The notes under the pieces: generated by a model
Databases searched by the model: none
Told to the model about the DNA's origin: nothing
What the model saw: only the letters and a program-made list of their open reading frames with translations
Made by a program: the position numbers and the translations under genes
NCBI RefSeq assembly: GCF_965363235.1
Contig: NC_134839.1
Location: forward strand, 61,719,560-61,783,559
DNA from: Mytilus galloprovincialis
Taxonomy: Eukaryota > Mollusca > Bivalvia > Mytilida > Mytilidae
DNA: 64,000 nt
Direction: 5' to 3'
Shown here: positions 11,468-24,300 of the stretch, in pieces
How positions within the stretch are numbered: the stretch's first letter is position 1
Layout of the letters: each line of letters begins with the position of its first letter

Positions 11468-11740
11468 AAAATTTTAAACCATTCATAATAGTTGAAATGT
11501 ATATATTCGGTTAGGGAATATATACATTTCAACTATTATGAATGGTTTAAAATTTTCAAAACAGGGTAAAGATACAAAATTAAGAACAACAAAGAAACTT
11601 TTAGATGTCTGGTGACCAAAACCTCTATTTTAAATATTCTATGAAAATGCTGTTCTTTTTTCATGGCTTGATTGCTATTAGATATAATTTTTAAATATCC
11701 AAAGACGTGGATAAGTACTTAGTTTCTACAAAATGTGCTG
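11468..11740 (+). repeat. Perfect 41-bp-arm palindrome at the head of a repeat
   Basis: Arms 11468-11508 and 11516-11556 are exact reverse complements with a 7-nt loop (GGTTAGG). The arms read from AAAATTTTAAACCATTC to GAAATGTATATATTC. Downstream sequence to about 11740 matches the minus-strand repeat at 4460-4700. The exact arm match suggests the palindrome is young. Confidence 0.9.
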
Positions 11741-13630
11741 GTGATATTGTCAACCATTCAGGCACAGAACATGATGCTCAAAATAGAACATTACATATAC
11801 AAAAGATCGACAGAGAGAGTATAATATTTATAGACTTGCATAATAAATTATATCAAATTCGTCCTAAAAAAAGCTTCATCATGTAGTAAATTCGAAGTGA
11901 CGACATAAGGGACCTAGAATGTCATACAAGAACTTTTTGTAATTGTCAGACATCAGACGGTCACAGTTGCTTTAACGAAAGAAGTGAAAATTAACTTAAC
12001 AATCATAGTCCAAGAAGATTCTTGGTTGGGTTTAAGATTGGCGTAACTGCACACTCAGGTAATTATAACATAAGTTATGTAATATATTCAGTCTTGTTAT
12101 ATCCAATTATAAGTGCGTAACCCTTAAAAAGGGTGAAAATACAAGACAAGTAACGGGCATCAGATTAATATTACAGATGATGCTTGCATGAATAACGTAA
12201 ATTATATTGTCATAGTTTCATGGCATAATGTCTTAAAACACCAAAAGACTATTTACGGTGTCATCCTGATTCAACACTAAATTGATTTAGAAAAAGTGTA
12301 ATGCAACGCTGAGCAAACGTTGAGTATAATATTAGAAAATATGTCGACGGGGCTTAATCAACCATTACAGACTTTTCAACAAGTAAAAAAATACCAAAAG
12401 GTTAATAATTTACCAAAAAACGTGAACATAATACCACGCACCTAAGACGAAAAACAACACCAGCACCTATAATAAATACTTCAAGACTATCATTAATAAT
12501 ATTATGTGGAGTTGATACGGAATATTAAACAAGGTCTTGTTAACCTCCGGTATGTGAACTTTTATCTTATTTTGTTTTCTTTCGGGTGAGTTTTTTTGTG
12601 AACCTATCTTTTTTTTCAACACTTATTCATCATATACTCGTTTTATTGATGGATATAATATTGCCGACATTACCTTTTGACGCAGACAACAAGATTACAA
12701 AGGGTCACTAATGAATAATAACCAAAGAGAAAAAACAGTGTCTAATATTAAAATGAATCATGGTGCCTGTGACCAAGAAGAAAATTTTCCTGTATAAAAT
12801 AATTGAAAAATAGTTGATGCTGATTAGTAAATGTTATATTCCAAATATAGATGGCATGATAGGAAGATTTTCAAGCTTATTGACTTCTATCGACGTTACC
12901 GACAGACATTCTTTATGTTTGATTTCTATTTTGGCCAGACGAGTATAGTAAACATATCATATAAGTATGTATTGGGAACTCTCGTAAACGTAATGCTAAC
13001 TCTTGTTATTTCTAGCATTGGTCCAAACACGAAACTAATACTACCGTCCACATTTTGTAATGCATCAAGGTGTATTTTGGCTCTTGGTATATATATTATT
13101 GCCTTTTTGAAGAAGGATATAATTTACTACATACTTATACATTGAACTGTATGTCTCTCTGTACACAACGGTAACAGGGCAAATACATCATAAAGGGGAA
13201 AGTTTGGCAAAGTGATATTAAATAATTATAGCGTTTACTTGAATTACCTGAACAGATATTGATATTGATTTGTTTTTGTGGAATATACGTTAATTAATAA
13301 GACAAGCACCAAATGACATAAAGGCCCAAAAGACATTGTGACCTAGGGTGACGAACATTTTACTTTAAAAAAAAGGTTGTCATGTTTTTTTTCCTAAAAC
13401 AATTGTTATGATCGAAAGAAATCATGATTCGGACAAAACACCATATCCCCTTTTTTGAAGTTAAAAGGTTGTTCCTTCAGTGATTAACATACATCTTCAA
13501 CAATCTTCCAATTGTCCTGAATCTAGAAAAATGATGAGAAAAGGCGAAGCTCCAATTTCCCCTACATTTGTTTTTTCTCACAGGATTTAAATATAAAGGT
13601 TGTTAAATCCTACTTGAAATTGAATATTAA
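11741..13630. other. No recognisable feature
   Basis: A 104-codon frame at 12831-13145 is the only sizeable one. It lacks a recognisable motif and splice context and is not called. No repeat structure is evident by eye. Confidence 0.4.
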
Positions 13631-13757
13631 CTGGCCTGTTTCTGTATTGGCCCTGTTATAGATTCGAGGTTACCTGTATTTGACCTGAGACTCAAAGAGT
13701 CAATGGCTAATAAAGCTGATATAGGATCTATAACAGGGCCAATATAGAAACAGCCAG
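13631..13757. repeat. Inverted repeat, about 32-bp arms
   Basis: Left arm 13631-13663 begins CTGGCCTGTTTCTGTATTGG and continues CCCTGTTATAGAT. Right arm 13726-13757 is its reverse complement with two differences. The 62-bp spacer contains a smaller inverted pair (GACTCAAAGAGTC). It could be a MITE or a structured remnant. Confidence 0.8.
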
Positions 13758-14991
13758 TTTATAATACTTTTAATAAATGATTCTAATTGTATTAATTAGA
13801 AAAAAAAACTACACATAACTAAGAAACTTAACGTAAAAAAGATACATAATTTCATATATTAAATTGTCTTTTCGCATTCACGTCCATGGATTTTTTGTCA
13901 ACATTGTCAAGTGTAATTTCTAATGTCTTGTCCAAGTACTTAATGTTATGCTATTACGATTCATTTTATCTAGCAAATATAAAGTAGCTGGGAAAAATAA
14001 ATCAGACCGTTTTACTTCACTTACACTTGAATCGTTTGCGTTCTTGGTTGATTGATCAGCGGAAATAAACCAGTGTCAATAATCAAAAATTGTACGCGAA
14101 AAGGCTGTGAAATAATTCCGTTTCAACACTTCAAGACGTTACCAAATACTGAAGATCATATAAACCGTTTGTTTTGTGTTTTTAATTAAAAAAATATAGT
14201 ACAAATGTTGTTTTATTTGCATACTACAATTGCCAAATTTACGTCATGCGAAGAAAATTTTAAATGGAAGTGAACGTTCCATATTAGCGCATGATGGCCC
14301 TTGTATTGGCTCTGTTTGAAAAGCAATATCAACTCTTGATTTATATCGTCATCAGTATTCCCCATGCTGATGTATCCGTATAAGAGATGATTCGCTTGTA
14401 TCATTTTAACAAAACAGTATATACCATGATAGACTTTAAGTATTGTTTCATAACTGGGCATATTTCAATAAAAAAATGTATTCAGCTCTTTTAACTGCTG
14501 TTATAGACATTACAAGGGTGCAAATTGTGCATGTTTTTTTTTCCCAAAAGTTTTATCAATGGACATTGCTTACCAATTTGAATCATTTTGTAACTGAATG
14601 ACAAAGAAAAAAGTGTTACGAAGAAATAACAAAATTAAAAAAAATCTCCAGCAATTAGACAGTTTACATTAAAACTAACGGAATAGTGATTATCCAACTG
14701 AAAAATTGTTCAACGATAATAATATTGTCATGTTATACAGAAGGCATCGTCACTTTTGTTGTCGGTGCTTCGGTATTGACATAATTTATAACATATAAAT
14801 ACTTTTCTATATATATTCTCTGTTGATACCTTGTCAAATATACTGTTAGAGAAACTAATGTATCAACTCCTTCAGGCAAATCTATCCTTAGTGTAGATGA
14901 TTTTTTTTTTTATCTTTAATACCCCTTATGGTGTAAAAGCTCTTCACATATTTAGATACTTATACATCATTTTTTTTCAATATTCGGGTAT
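13758..14991. other. No recognisable feature
   Basis: AT-rich stretch with short shadow frames only. Confidence 0.45.
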
Positions 14992-15116
14992 AAAAGAGGG
15001 ACGAAAGATACTAAAGGGACAGTCAAACTCATAAATCTAAAACACACTGACAACGCCATGGCTAAAAATGAAAAAGACAAACAAACAACAGCACACATGA
15101 CACAACATAGAAAACC
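14992..15116 (-). repeat. 5'-truncated 3' end of the RT element at 16.7 kb
   Basis: On the minus strand this matches the non-coding sequence downstream of the RT frame at 18553-18672. Landmarks are TTTCTATGTTGTGTCATG, TTTTTAGCCATGGCGTTGTC and TTTGACTGTCCCTTTAGTAT. A short copy restricted to the 3' end is what abortive reverse transcription would leave. Confidence 0.7.
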
Positions 15117-15286
15117 GTTCAGAATGAGGGCAAATTCAGAAAAGCAATTAGAAGGCAAGAATATCAAGCGTTATTTTCCTATTTTTTTTTTTTTTTGGAA
15201 TTCTCTATTCAATTGAACCATCGCTTCCCCAGGAAGTGATATACTCAAGTGTATGTATTATTGTATTGGATAAGTTTATTATTTGT

Positions 15287-15322
15287 ATCCGTCCTGTTAA
15301 TTGGAAATACTGAGTATTCATA
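15287..15322 (+). promoter_or_regulatory. Conserved 5' flank of receptor gene 1
   Basis: The segment starting TATCCGTCCTGTTAATTGG and ending GAGTATTCATAT lies just upstream of the first ATG. It aligns with 39813-39850 upstream of the paralogue (TTCCGTCCGGTTCATAGGG and onward). It probably holds the 5' UTR or transcription start; no TATA box at a standard distance is obvious. Confidence 0.5.
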
Positions 15323-15331
15323 TTTATTTTA

Positions 15332-15392
15332 ATGGCCTCTGTCAAGTTTATGTTAAGTCTAATCGCTCTTTACTATTTTCAAGCTATTACAG
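15332..15392 (+). CDS. Receptor gene 1 exon 1 (signal peptide)
   Basis: Encodes MASVKFMLSLIALYYFQAIT plus one base, a typical signal peptide (hydrophobic core, small residue near the end). The donor is GTAAGT. It is 61 nt, the same length as exon 1 of the paralogue. Confidence 0.8.
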
Positions 15393-18300
15393 GTAAGTGC
15401 ATATTATTAATTTTCTAAAGGCATACAACTTTCTGTAATTAACTTGCCAATGCTACTTCCACATACAAATGCATTTCTGACTTGCAATTACATGGTTTTG
15501 GGCATTACCAATGAAGGTAAATTCCGAAAGCGTTTTTCGTTTTGTTCACAGTTCAAGTTGACATGTAAGAAAGAATCATTGTCTATATAAGAAATTTATT
15601 CTTGGTCGATGTAGTGTTGTCTTTTCCATCTGTCACAAGCATGTTGCCGAAAAAATCAGTCCGCATTTTCTCATATAAAAATTCTGAGTAAGGACATGGT
15701 TACATAAGTGTAATCCAGCACGGGTAAGTGAGGAGGGAAATAAAAAGCTACAACACTGAAATGTTCTGTCGTTACAGTATATCAATAAAAACATGCAAAC
15801 GTCACACGACGTCAAGTATATGGTCATTAACTTATCAAAATAGTATTCTTCAACTATTCAAGTTTGGAATAACATACTAATGAATAATCCTTCACGTTTA
15901 AGAATAATTCAAAACTTTGAGATTTAACAAAATTGATCATAACTTTTTTTTTTTATTATTTAAAATTTTTCATTTAGGTGGTGTTGAGACACCGTTATCA
16001 TGGGATGAAGCAAGACGCGAATGTAAGACAAAAAACAAAATATTGTCACCATTGAAGTCAATCCAACGAAATGTAGAAACTCATTTCAGGTCTAATCGAT
16101 CAGTATGGACAGCAAATTATGATCTTAATTTAGGATGCAATAAATCTACAGGTAAGGAAATAAACATTTATGTTGAAAAGGTGCATAATCTCAAAAAATG
16201 TGTTCTAATATTTTATTTGCATTTGTAAATTATTACTGGCACAGTCTAGCCTATATTTGGAAATATCCATTTGACGTTGCTCGATATTTAAACATCCCGT
16301 CATTACATTTTGTGCAACAGTAAATTTTTGCATTCTTGTCCCTCGTTTTTGCTAATGTGGTTTGTCTATTTAGGTCTTTCCACTTTTCGTGGAAAGACCT
16401 TTTGTTTTTCTTCTGTTTTTTTTTCTTCTGCCGTCTGAGATACTTTTTTGACATATCGAATGGATTTTTGGCCAATGATGTTGTACAGTAATGGGGATTT
16501 GAAAACTCACCCTGTATGACCGAACACTTATTCTTATGGGAGTTATCTCCACGCGTCCTCTTTTTCTTGTTATTGCTATATCTCTAAAACCGTAAAAGAT
16601 TTTAGCAAACTGTTTTCACCAAATTGTTAATCTACTCTGAAGAATGATTTGGTTAATTTTGACTTGAGTGATCAGAAGACATCTTATTGATGTCAATTCA
16701 CAAATAATCCTGCTGGTCACGTTATTACCGGTGACATCAACATTGCTAATAACACTTCTCTACGAAATGTGTTATCGAAAGGTCCGAAATATCGTGAGCC
16801 TAAATCCATCAATTGGAAATACAACTTCAAAATCTTGATGGATTCAGTTGAGGATTATGCCAGGCAATGGGCTAAGCGCGAGAAGGAAGACGTAGACACT
16901 CTTTCCGAATGGATTAAGGCAGTGAGCTCGTTGATACAAATCAGAATTAAGAAACTGAATGGGTCTACGTCAATCTTTAAAGACCCAAATGTTGCAAAAC
17001 ACCTATCCTACCTCTATGACAAATATGTTGTTGTCCCCGCAGATAAAGCCCCAAACAACATCGTTTTTGTGTGTAAAACTCATTACATTAACTGCTTGAT
17101 AAACGAATAAGGTATTGACAATTCACTTGGAAACTCAACATATACCCTCCCGACACTTACCAAAGAGGAAATCCTGGATAATCATAGGTCTGTTCTGTGT
17201 TCCTTTGGAATTTCAACCAAAGATGAAGAACTGGATCTTCCATCACTGTATTGGATACCTAAACTACATAAGTGTCCTTACAAACAACGGTATATTGCTG
17301 GGTCTTCCAAGTGCTCCACGAAACCTCTTTCTAAATTATTAACATCTATTTTATCAGCAGTCAAAGACGGGCTTCAAAGTTATTGTGAAACTGCCTATTC
17401 TAGAGGGGGCGTGAATCAGATGTGGATACTTAAAAATTCCAAAGATCCTTTAGAGTACATACAATCTAACTCTCTTTCATCTTGTAACAGTATTAAAACA
17501 TTTAACTTTTCTACTCTTTACACTAGTATTCCACATTCCAAACTAAGAGACAAATTGAAAGAGTTGGTATTGCTTTGCTTTATAAAAAAGAATGGCCAAC
17601 GTAGATACAAGTATCTTGTCTAAGGGAGGGATAAATCCTACTTTGTAAAGGACCATTCTGATTCAAACAAAACATTCTTTAAAACTGATACTATCAATAT
17701 GCTTGATTTCTTGATTGACAACATATTTGTTACGTTCGGAGGACGTGTTTTTCAACAGACTGTCGGCATTCCAATGGGAACAAACTGTGCCCCTCTACTT
17801 GCCGACTTGTTTCTTAATTATGACGAGGCTGACTTCATGCAGGAACTTCTTAGGAAGAAAGATGAGAAGTTAGCAATATCCTTTAACTCTATTTTCCGCT
17901 ATATAGATGATGTTCTTTCACTAAATAGTTCTAAATTTGGTGACTATGTGGAACGCATCTATCAAAGCGAGCTAGTGATAAAGGATACCACAGACACAGT
18001 TAAGTCGGCCTCATATCTTGACTTACATCTAGAAATTGACAATGAGGGTCGGTTGAAAACAAAACTTTACGACAAAAGAGATGATTTCAGCTTTCCAATT
18101 GTGAAATTCCATTTCTAAGTAGCAACATTTCAGCAGCACCTGCATACGGGGTATATATCTCCCAATTGATACGATATTCCCGTGCTTGCATTTCCTATCA
18201 TGATTTTCTTGATAGAGGGTTGCTGCTCACAAGGATGCTATTAAACTAAGAGTTCCAAATGATGAAGTTGAAATCATCCCTTCGTAAATTTTACAGACGC

Positions 18301-21300
18301 CTTCACGAGTTGGTTGACCGTTATGGAATAACCGTTTCACAAATAATATCGGATATGTTCCTTACGTCGTAATTACAATCCCCTTCCCTTTCATGAATGT
18401 GACCTACCGAATTAGACTATTTACCGGATTTGTTATCACATAAGCAACACGACGGGTGTCACATGTGGAACAGGATCTGCTTACCCTTCCGGAGCACCTG
18501 AGATTACCCCTTGTTTTTTGGGGGGTTCGTGTTGTTTATACTTTAGTTTTCTATGTTGTGTCATGTTTGCTGTTTTTTGTTTGTCTTTTAATTTTTAGCC
18601 ATAGTGTTGTCAGTTTGTTTTGGATTTATGAGTTTGACTGTCCCTTTGATATCTTTCATCCCTCTTTTATTGGAGTTATTTCCCTTTGAAAATTTACGAT
18701 AATCGATTTGTTGGATACATTTCTACGTTAGGCGTAGAGGCGTACAGTCTTTTGATATGAAGTCCTTGGTCCCTTTTCAGGAAATTGAGGTCAAAGTCAA
18801 AGGTCAAGGTCATATAATAAATTTTGAATTTTGCTTGTTATCGTTATTCCAAAGAAACTGTGACAGTAAATGATATGATGTCTTTGCCAAATTACTGTTT
18901 ACAAAAAGGCGCAACTTCAACCTATTTAAGTCGAAGAGTTTTGGTTAACCCTTATAGGAGTTTTCTCCCCTTTTGTATTTTAAATCAGTATTTCTCCACA
19001 ACCATACAAGTGATTGACCTGGGGTCTTTTGATTCGAGTTCACTGACCTATGACCTTGTAATTGAGATCAAGGTCGAAGGTCAAGGTCATGTTATAAATT
19101 TAATTTTGCTGGTTATCCTTATTCAAAAGAAACTGTTTCAGTAAATGATATGATGTCTTTGTCAAATAACTGTTTACAATAAGACTTAACTTCAACCTAT
19201 TTAATACGAAGAGTTTTAATCTTTATAGAAGTTTTCGCCCCTTATGTATTTGTAATCAGTATTTCTCCACAACCATACAAGTGATTGACCTGGGATCTTT
19301 TGATTTGAGATCACTGACAAATGACCTCAAAATTGATGTCAAGATCAAAGTTCAATTGGACGTTCTAGATTTTGACCTTTGCTGAAAATTCTTTCTGGTT
19401 CATTATTAAACAATTTTCTTACGTTTTTTAAAATTTCATTCTTATTATCGAGGTGGAAAGACCTTCAATTGTTCTCTGAAAAATTGGTTTTTAATTCCCT
19501 TTTTTTCTTTGTTGACATATTTGTTTGTTTTAATAGGGATTAAAGTTATAGCACAATGTTGCTTGCTATATCCCTATTTTAGACATTTACCTTTTACATT
19601 TATTTGTTTTATTCGCACATCGTTGTCAATATAATGGAATTTGATTCGACTGTCACGAGTGAGAGGTTTAAATAACTATACACCAGGTTTAATCCACAAT
19701 GTTCTACCTACAAAAACATGAACCAAGTACTAAGTAAGTAATATAACAGTTGTTATCCATTTGTTTAATGAGTTTAAGCTTTTGATTTTGCCATTTGATT
19801 AGGGGTTTTCCGTATTGAATTTTATTCAGAGTTAGGCATTTTTGTTATGATTACACTTTAGAACATTTCTTATCAACTGATAAATACCTTTGACGGTATG
19901 GGGTTCTAAAACAGTACGTACAATAAGTATCATGCTCTGAGTTTTTATTTTCTCCGTTTACTTGTCAACATTAAATGTCTCTTACCTTTAAAAGGGTATT
20001 TGCTAAATTACAATTTATGCACAATTTCTGTTTTGAATTGCTAATTTTTTCCTTTGTAACAGGTTTCTGTGAAAGTTTACACATTGAGCAAATTCCGAAG
20101 AGCGAACATTATGAAGGGTTGTGTGAGAATGGTTGGTATATATTCAAATAGGATATACATTTGATGTAGAATATAAAATAAAGCGTGTTTCATAAAATAT
20201 GTTTAATTAGGCTATTTTTGCAAGTCGATCTATACACTTGAATATCTTATTTTCTTCTAAATAATTACACTCCAAATTAATTTTGATGCGATTCTATTTT
20301 TTTGCTACGTACCTTGCCTTCACATTCGAAAGCACAAATGACCCAACTAATAATCTAGGATATCTTTGCTTAGTTATTTGGTGTGTTTTGAAACGACCAA
20401 ATGGTGCCCCCGCTGTTGGACGTTTCCGTTCCCGATAATATCACAATCCCAGTAGTTATGACTTCTGTGTTGACATGAAACACCATCGATAAATTGTCTG
20501 TAATTTGACTGATTATAGAATGAATATAGTTATCAAAGGTACCAGAATTATAATTAAGTACGCCAGACGCGCGTTTCGTCTACATAAGACTCATCAGTGA
20601 CGCTCATATCAAAATATTTATAAACCCAAACTAGTACAAAGTTGAAGAGTATTGAAAATCCAAAATTCCAAAAAGTTGTGCCAAATACCGCTAAGGTAAT
20701 CTATGCCTGGGAAAAGCAAATCCTTAGTTTTTCGAAAAATTCAAAGTTTTGTAAACAGGAAATTTATAAAAATCACCATATTATTGATATTCATGTCAAC
20801 ACCGAAGTGTTGACTACTGTGCTGGTGATATTCTCGGGGACGAAAATTCGACCAGCAGTGGCATCGACCCAGTGGTGTAAATAGTTATCAAAGGTACCAG
20901 GATTATAATTAAGTAGGCCAGACGCGCGGTTCGTCTACATAAGACTCATCAGTGACGCTCATATCAAAATATTTATGAAGCCAAACTAGTACAAAGTTGA
21001 AGAGCATTGAAAATCCAAAATTCCAAAAAGTTGTGCCAAATACCGCTAAGGTAATCTTTGCCTGGGAAAAGAAAATTCTTAGTTTTTCGAAAAATTCAAA
21101 GTTTTGTAAACAGGAAATTTATAAAAATGACTACATTATTGATATTCATGTCAACACCGAAGTGTTGACTACTGGGCTGGTGATACCCTCGGGGACGAAA
21201 CGTCCTCCAGCAGTGGCATCGACCCAGTGGTGTAAATCGTTATCAACGGTACCAGCATTTCAATTAAGTACGCTAGACGCGTGTTTCGTCTACATAAGAC

Positions 21301-24300
21301 TCATCAGTGACGCTCATATCAAAATATGAAGTTATTTGAAACAATAAAATTTAACCTTCGGCATAACATATGTATTTGGTGAAACTGTTTCGCAATTTTG
21401 TTTTTAGTATTTTTAGTATTTGTGTTATAAATGGCCTTCATTATTAGTTATAATCCATTCTAACATGACGTCCTTCAAACGCTTTGAGTACACACCCGTG
21501 GTAAAATATGAATATATTGCCAGTGCTGTTCCGATTGTACTCCCACGTCATATGCTTTTTTATGAATGAGATACCCGACGTCATAGAACAATGACGTTAG
21601 AATGTAAGCATTTTACGGGAAAATACACGCTTGTGAATCCGAAAATCATCACAAGGAAACATACACAAATGATGCTAAAATGTGGCAAAAGCCCTTTATT
21701 GTACATCATATAAGACATATAAATAAATTATCATTCAAATTCATCCAAAACTGTCTAAATACATTATTTTAAATAGTTTAAACATGTCACTAATGCAGTT
21801 TGCTCCGTTCTTTTACGCTAGTTTATTAGTGCGTTTATTTATGGGAACGGCAAATATTTGCCTACACCTAGAGCGCTTCGATCCAAAAGAATTGCCGTAT
21901 GTGTCCTATCAGAATCGAAATAATTCATGGGGGCTTGAATATATCTAGATTTTACCACGGGTTGTCCCTTTATGCCGATATTTTACCCCTCGCTATCGCT
22001 CAGGGGTAAAATATTTGTCATAAAGGGCCAACCCGTGGTAAAATCACGATATATTCAAGCCCCCATGAATTATTTCTTAATTATTTTGTTTATTATTCTG
22101 CCAACATAAACCCGACGTCAATTAAAATTTCGCTCATTTCCCAAAATAAACCTTGCATCCACACTTATTTAATTCATTGCCACAGTCATGAAGCAAACAT
22201 AGAAAGAAATCTAACAGATATACACATCAAAACTTGGTATGCACATATATTCAGTCATGGACTATACTTTTATAACAGATTTCCCAGTCACCGTATCTTC
22301 AAAATATTTTCAAATTGGATCCAACAATACCTTTAAAGGAACATGCAAAAGGGGTATTCCTGTTGACTTATTCGATATGACGGAACTTGGTCACGCAATA
22401 AAAGAAATGGAAGTCAATACAAACTACTGGATTAATTCTACGAATATTGGTACGTATACATTTTTAGCTCACCTGGCCCAAAGGGCCAAGCGAGCTTTTC
22501 TCATCACTTGGCGTCAGTCGTCCGTCGTCGTTAACTTTTACAAAAATCTTCTCCTCTGAAACTACTGAGCCAAATTTAACCAAACTTTGTCACTGGTTAC
22601 AATCATCATTGGGGTATCTAGTATAAAAAAATGTGTCTAGTGACCCGGCCAAGCAACCAAGATGGCCGACATGGCTTACAATAGAACATAGGGGTAAAAT
22701 GTAGATTTTTGCATATAACTCGGAAACCAAAGCATTTAGAGCAAATCTGAACAGGTATTAACTTGTTTATCAAGTCAATATCTATCTGCCCTGAAATTTT
22801 CAGATGAATTGGACAACCGGTTGTTGGGTTGCTGTCCCCCAATTGGTAATTTTTACAGACATTTTGCCGTTTTTGGTTATCATCTTGAATACTATTATAA
22901 AGATAAACTGTAAACAGCAATAATGTTCAACAAAGTAAGATCTACAAATAAGTAACATGACCAAAATGGTCAGTTGACCCCTTAAGGAGTTATTGCCCTT
23001 TATAGTCAATTTTTAACAATTTTCAATAATTTGGTAAATTTTTGTAATTTTTTAAATAATCTCCTCTGTTACTAATGAGCAAAGTTCATTATAGATAGAG
23101 ATAAGTGTAAGTAGCAAGAACGTACAGTTATTTGTGAGAACTTCAAACACATCACCATCACCAAACACAATTTTGTCATGAATCCATCTGTGTCCTTTGT
23201 TTAATATGCACATAGACCAAGGTGAGCGACACAGGCTCTTAAGAGCCTCTAGTTATTATTGACGTATACAAGAGTATCCGGTCTATTCTTTGAAATTTAT
23301 TATCAGTGGTGTTAGATTTGATAAAAGATTATTAGTATAACGGACGTCCATTGTCACTAATTATAGCTGATAAATAATTTACCAGATGTGTTCGTGATGG
23401 TTATAAAAGTTAACCCTTACATTTTATGAGGAAAAAAATATTTGTTACTTTCAAATTTACTTTTGAATAACGGTTTACTACTGTTGCCTTTGTAGTAACC
23501 CTTTGCGTATTTTTGTTTCTTAGCTCCTGACAGCTTTGTTCGACACTGTATGCTTTACACCAGATACCGAAAAAGAGCGGGAAATTATGAACACCTGACA
23601 AAAACTGATTGTAGAGAAAAGTATCCATTTATGTGTTCAGAAGGTATTTATCTTATAATCCTAAAAAAACATTTGATATATATACATCTAGAAAGACCTA
23701 ACTTTACTTGTATTGTCGTTTTATCATCCACAAAAGACATTAATCTTCAAAAATATTTAATATATAGATAGAAGTTGTCCCATACCAATGTTGACAACCG
23801 TAATGATTATGTTTTTATAAAATACCGGATCATGTACATTTAATACGTTTCTCATCGGCTACTATCGATGACAAGGATTTTACGCTCGCTTAGTCTGTCA
23901 GAGGCCTTCCGGTAGGGATCAAAATAATCGCTTGTGTCACATTTCGATACTTAAAATGAAACTTTCTTACAGTATGATTTAAAAAGAAATGTGTTTTAAA
24001 CATTCGTTTTATTATCACACAAAATGCTTAAATAAACAATAAATATGCCGATTTAATATCACTAAATTATAGAAAAAATGTCGATTTTTATGCTGTTTGA
24101 TAATTAGTTATAATGGATTTGTTCAAAAATGAATATTTTTCAACAAGATGAAAGATACAACGAACCAGTACAAGTTTTAGAAAACGACAATTGTATTAAA
24201 TTCCTTTTAAGTCCAAAAAGGTTACTTTATTATTGCTTACACATTCATTACTACCTATGCAGCCTGTTAGGAATTCAAATTTAACGACATAATTACGACA

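Larger units (their letters stand above)
16372..19464. mobile_element. Repeat complex in gene 1 intron 2 bounded by AGGTCTTTCCAC inverted ends
   Basis: AGGTCTTTCCAC at 16372-16383 and GTGGAAAGACCT at 19453-19464 are exact inverted 12-mers. The left one also forms a hairpin with GTGGAAAGACCT just after it. Between them lie the decayed RT element (16695-18690) and 276-bp-spaced repeats (18780-19400). One reading is an older element whose ends are the 12-mers and into which the RT element inserted. The ends could also be coincidental members of a repeat family. Confidence 0.4.

Noticed and set aside
12831..13145. 104-codon plus-strand frame with hydrophobic stretches
   Set aside because: No motif, no splice signals, no paralogue; hydrophobicity is common in AT-rich random frames.
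20642..21329. Two repeated ORFs of 80-110 codons starting MKSIENPKFQKVVPN
   Set aside because: Frames inside the 355-bp repeat, which occurs many times with stops and no conserved coding pattern.
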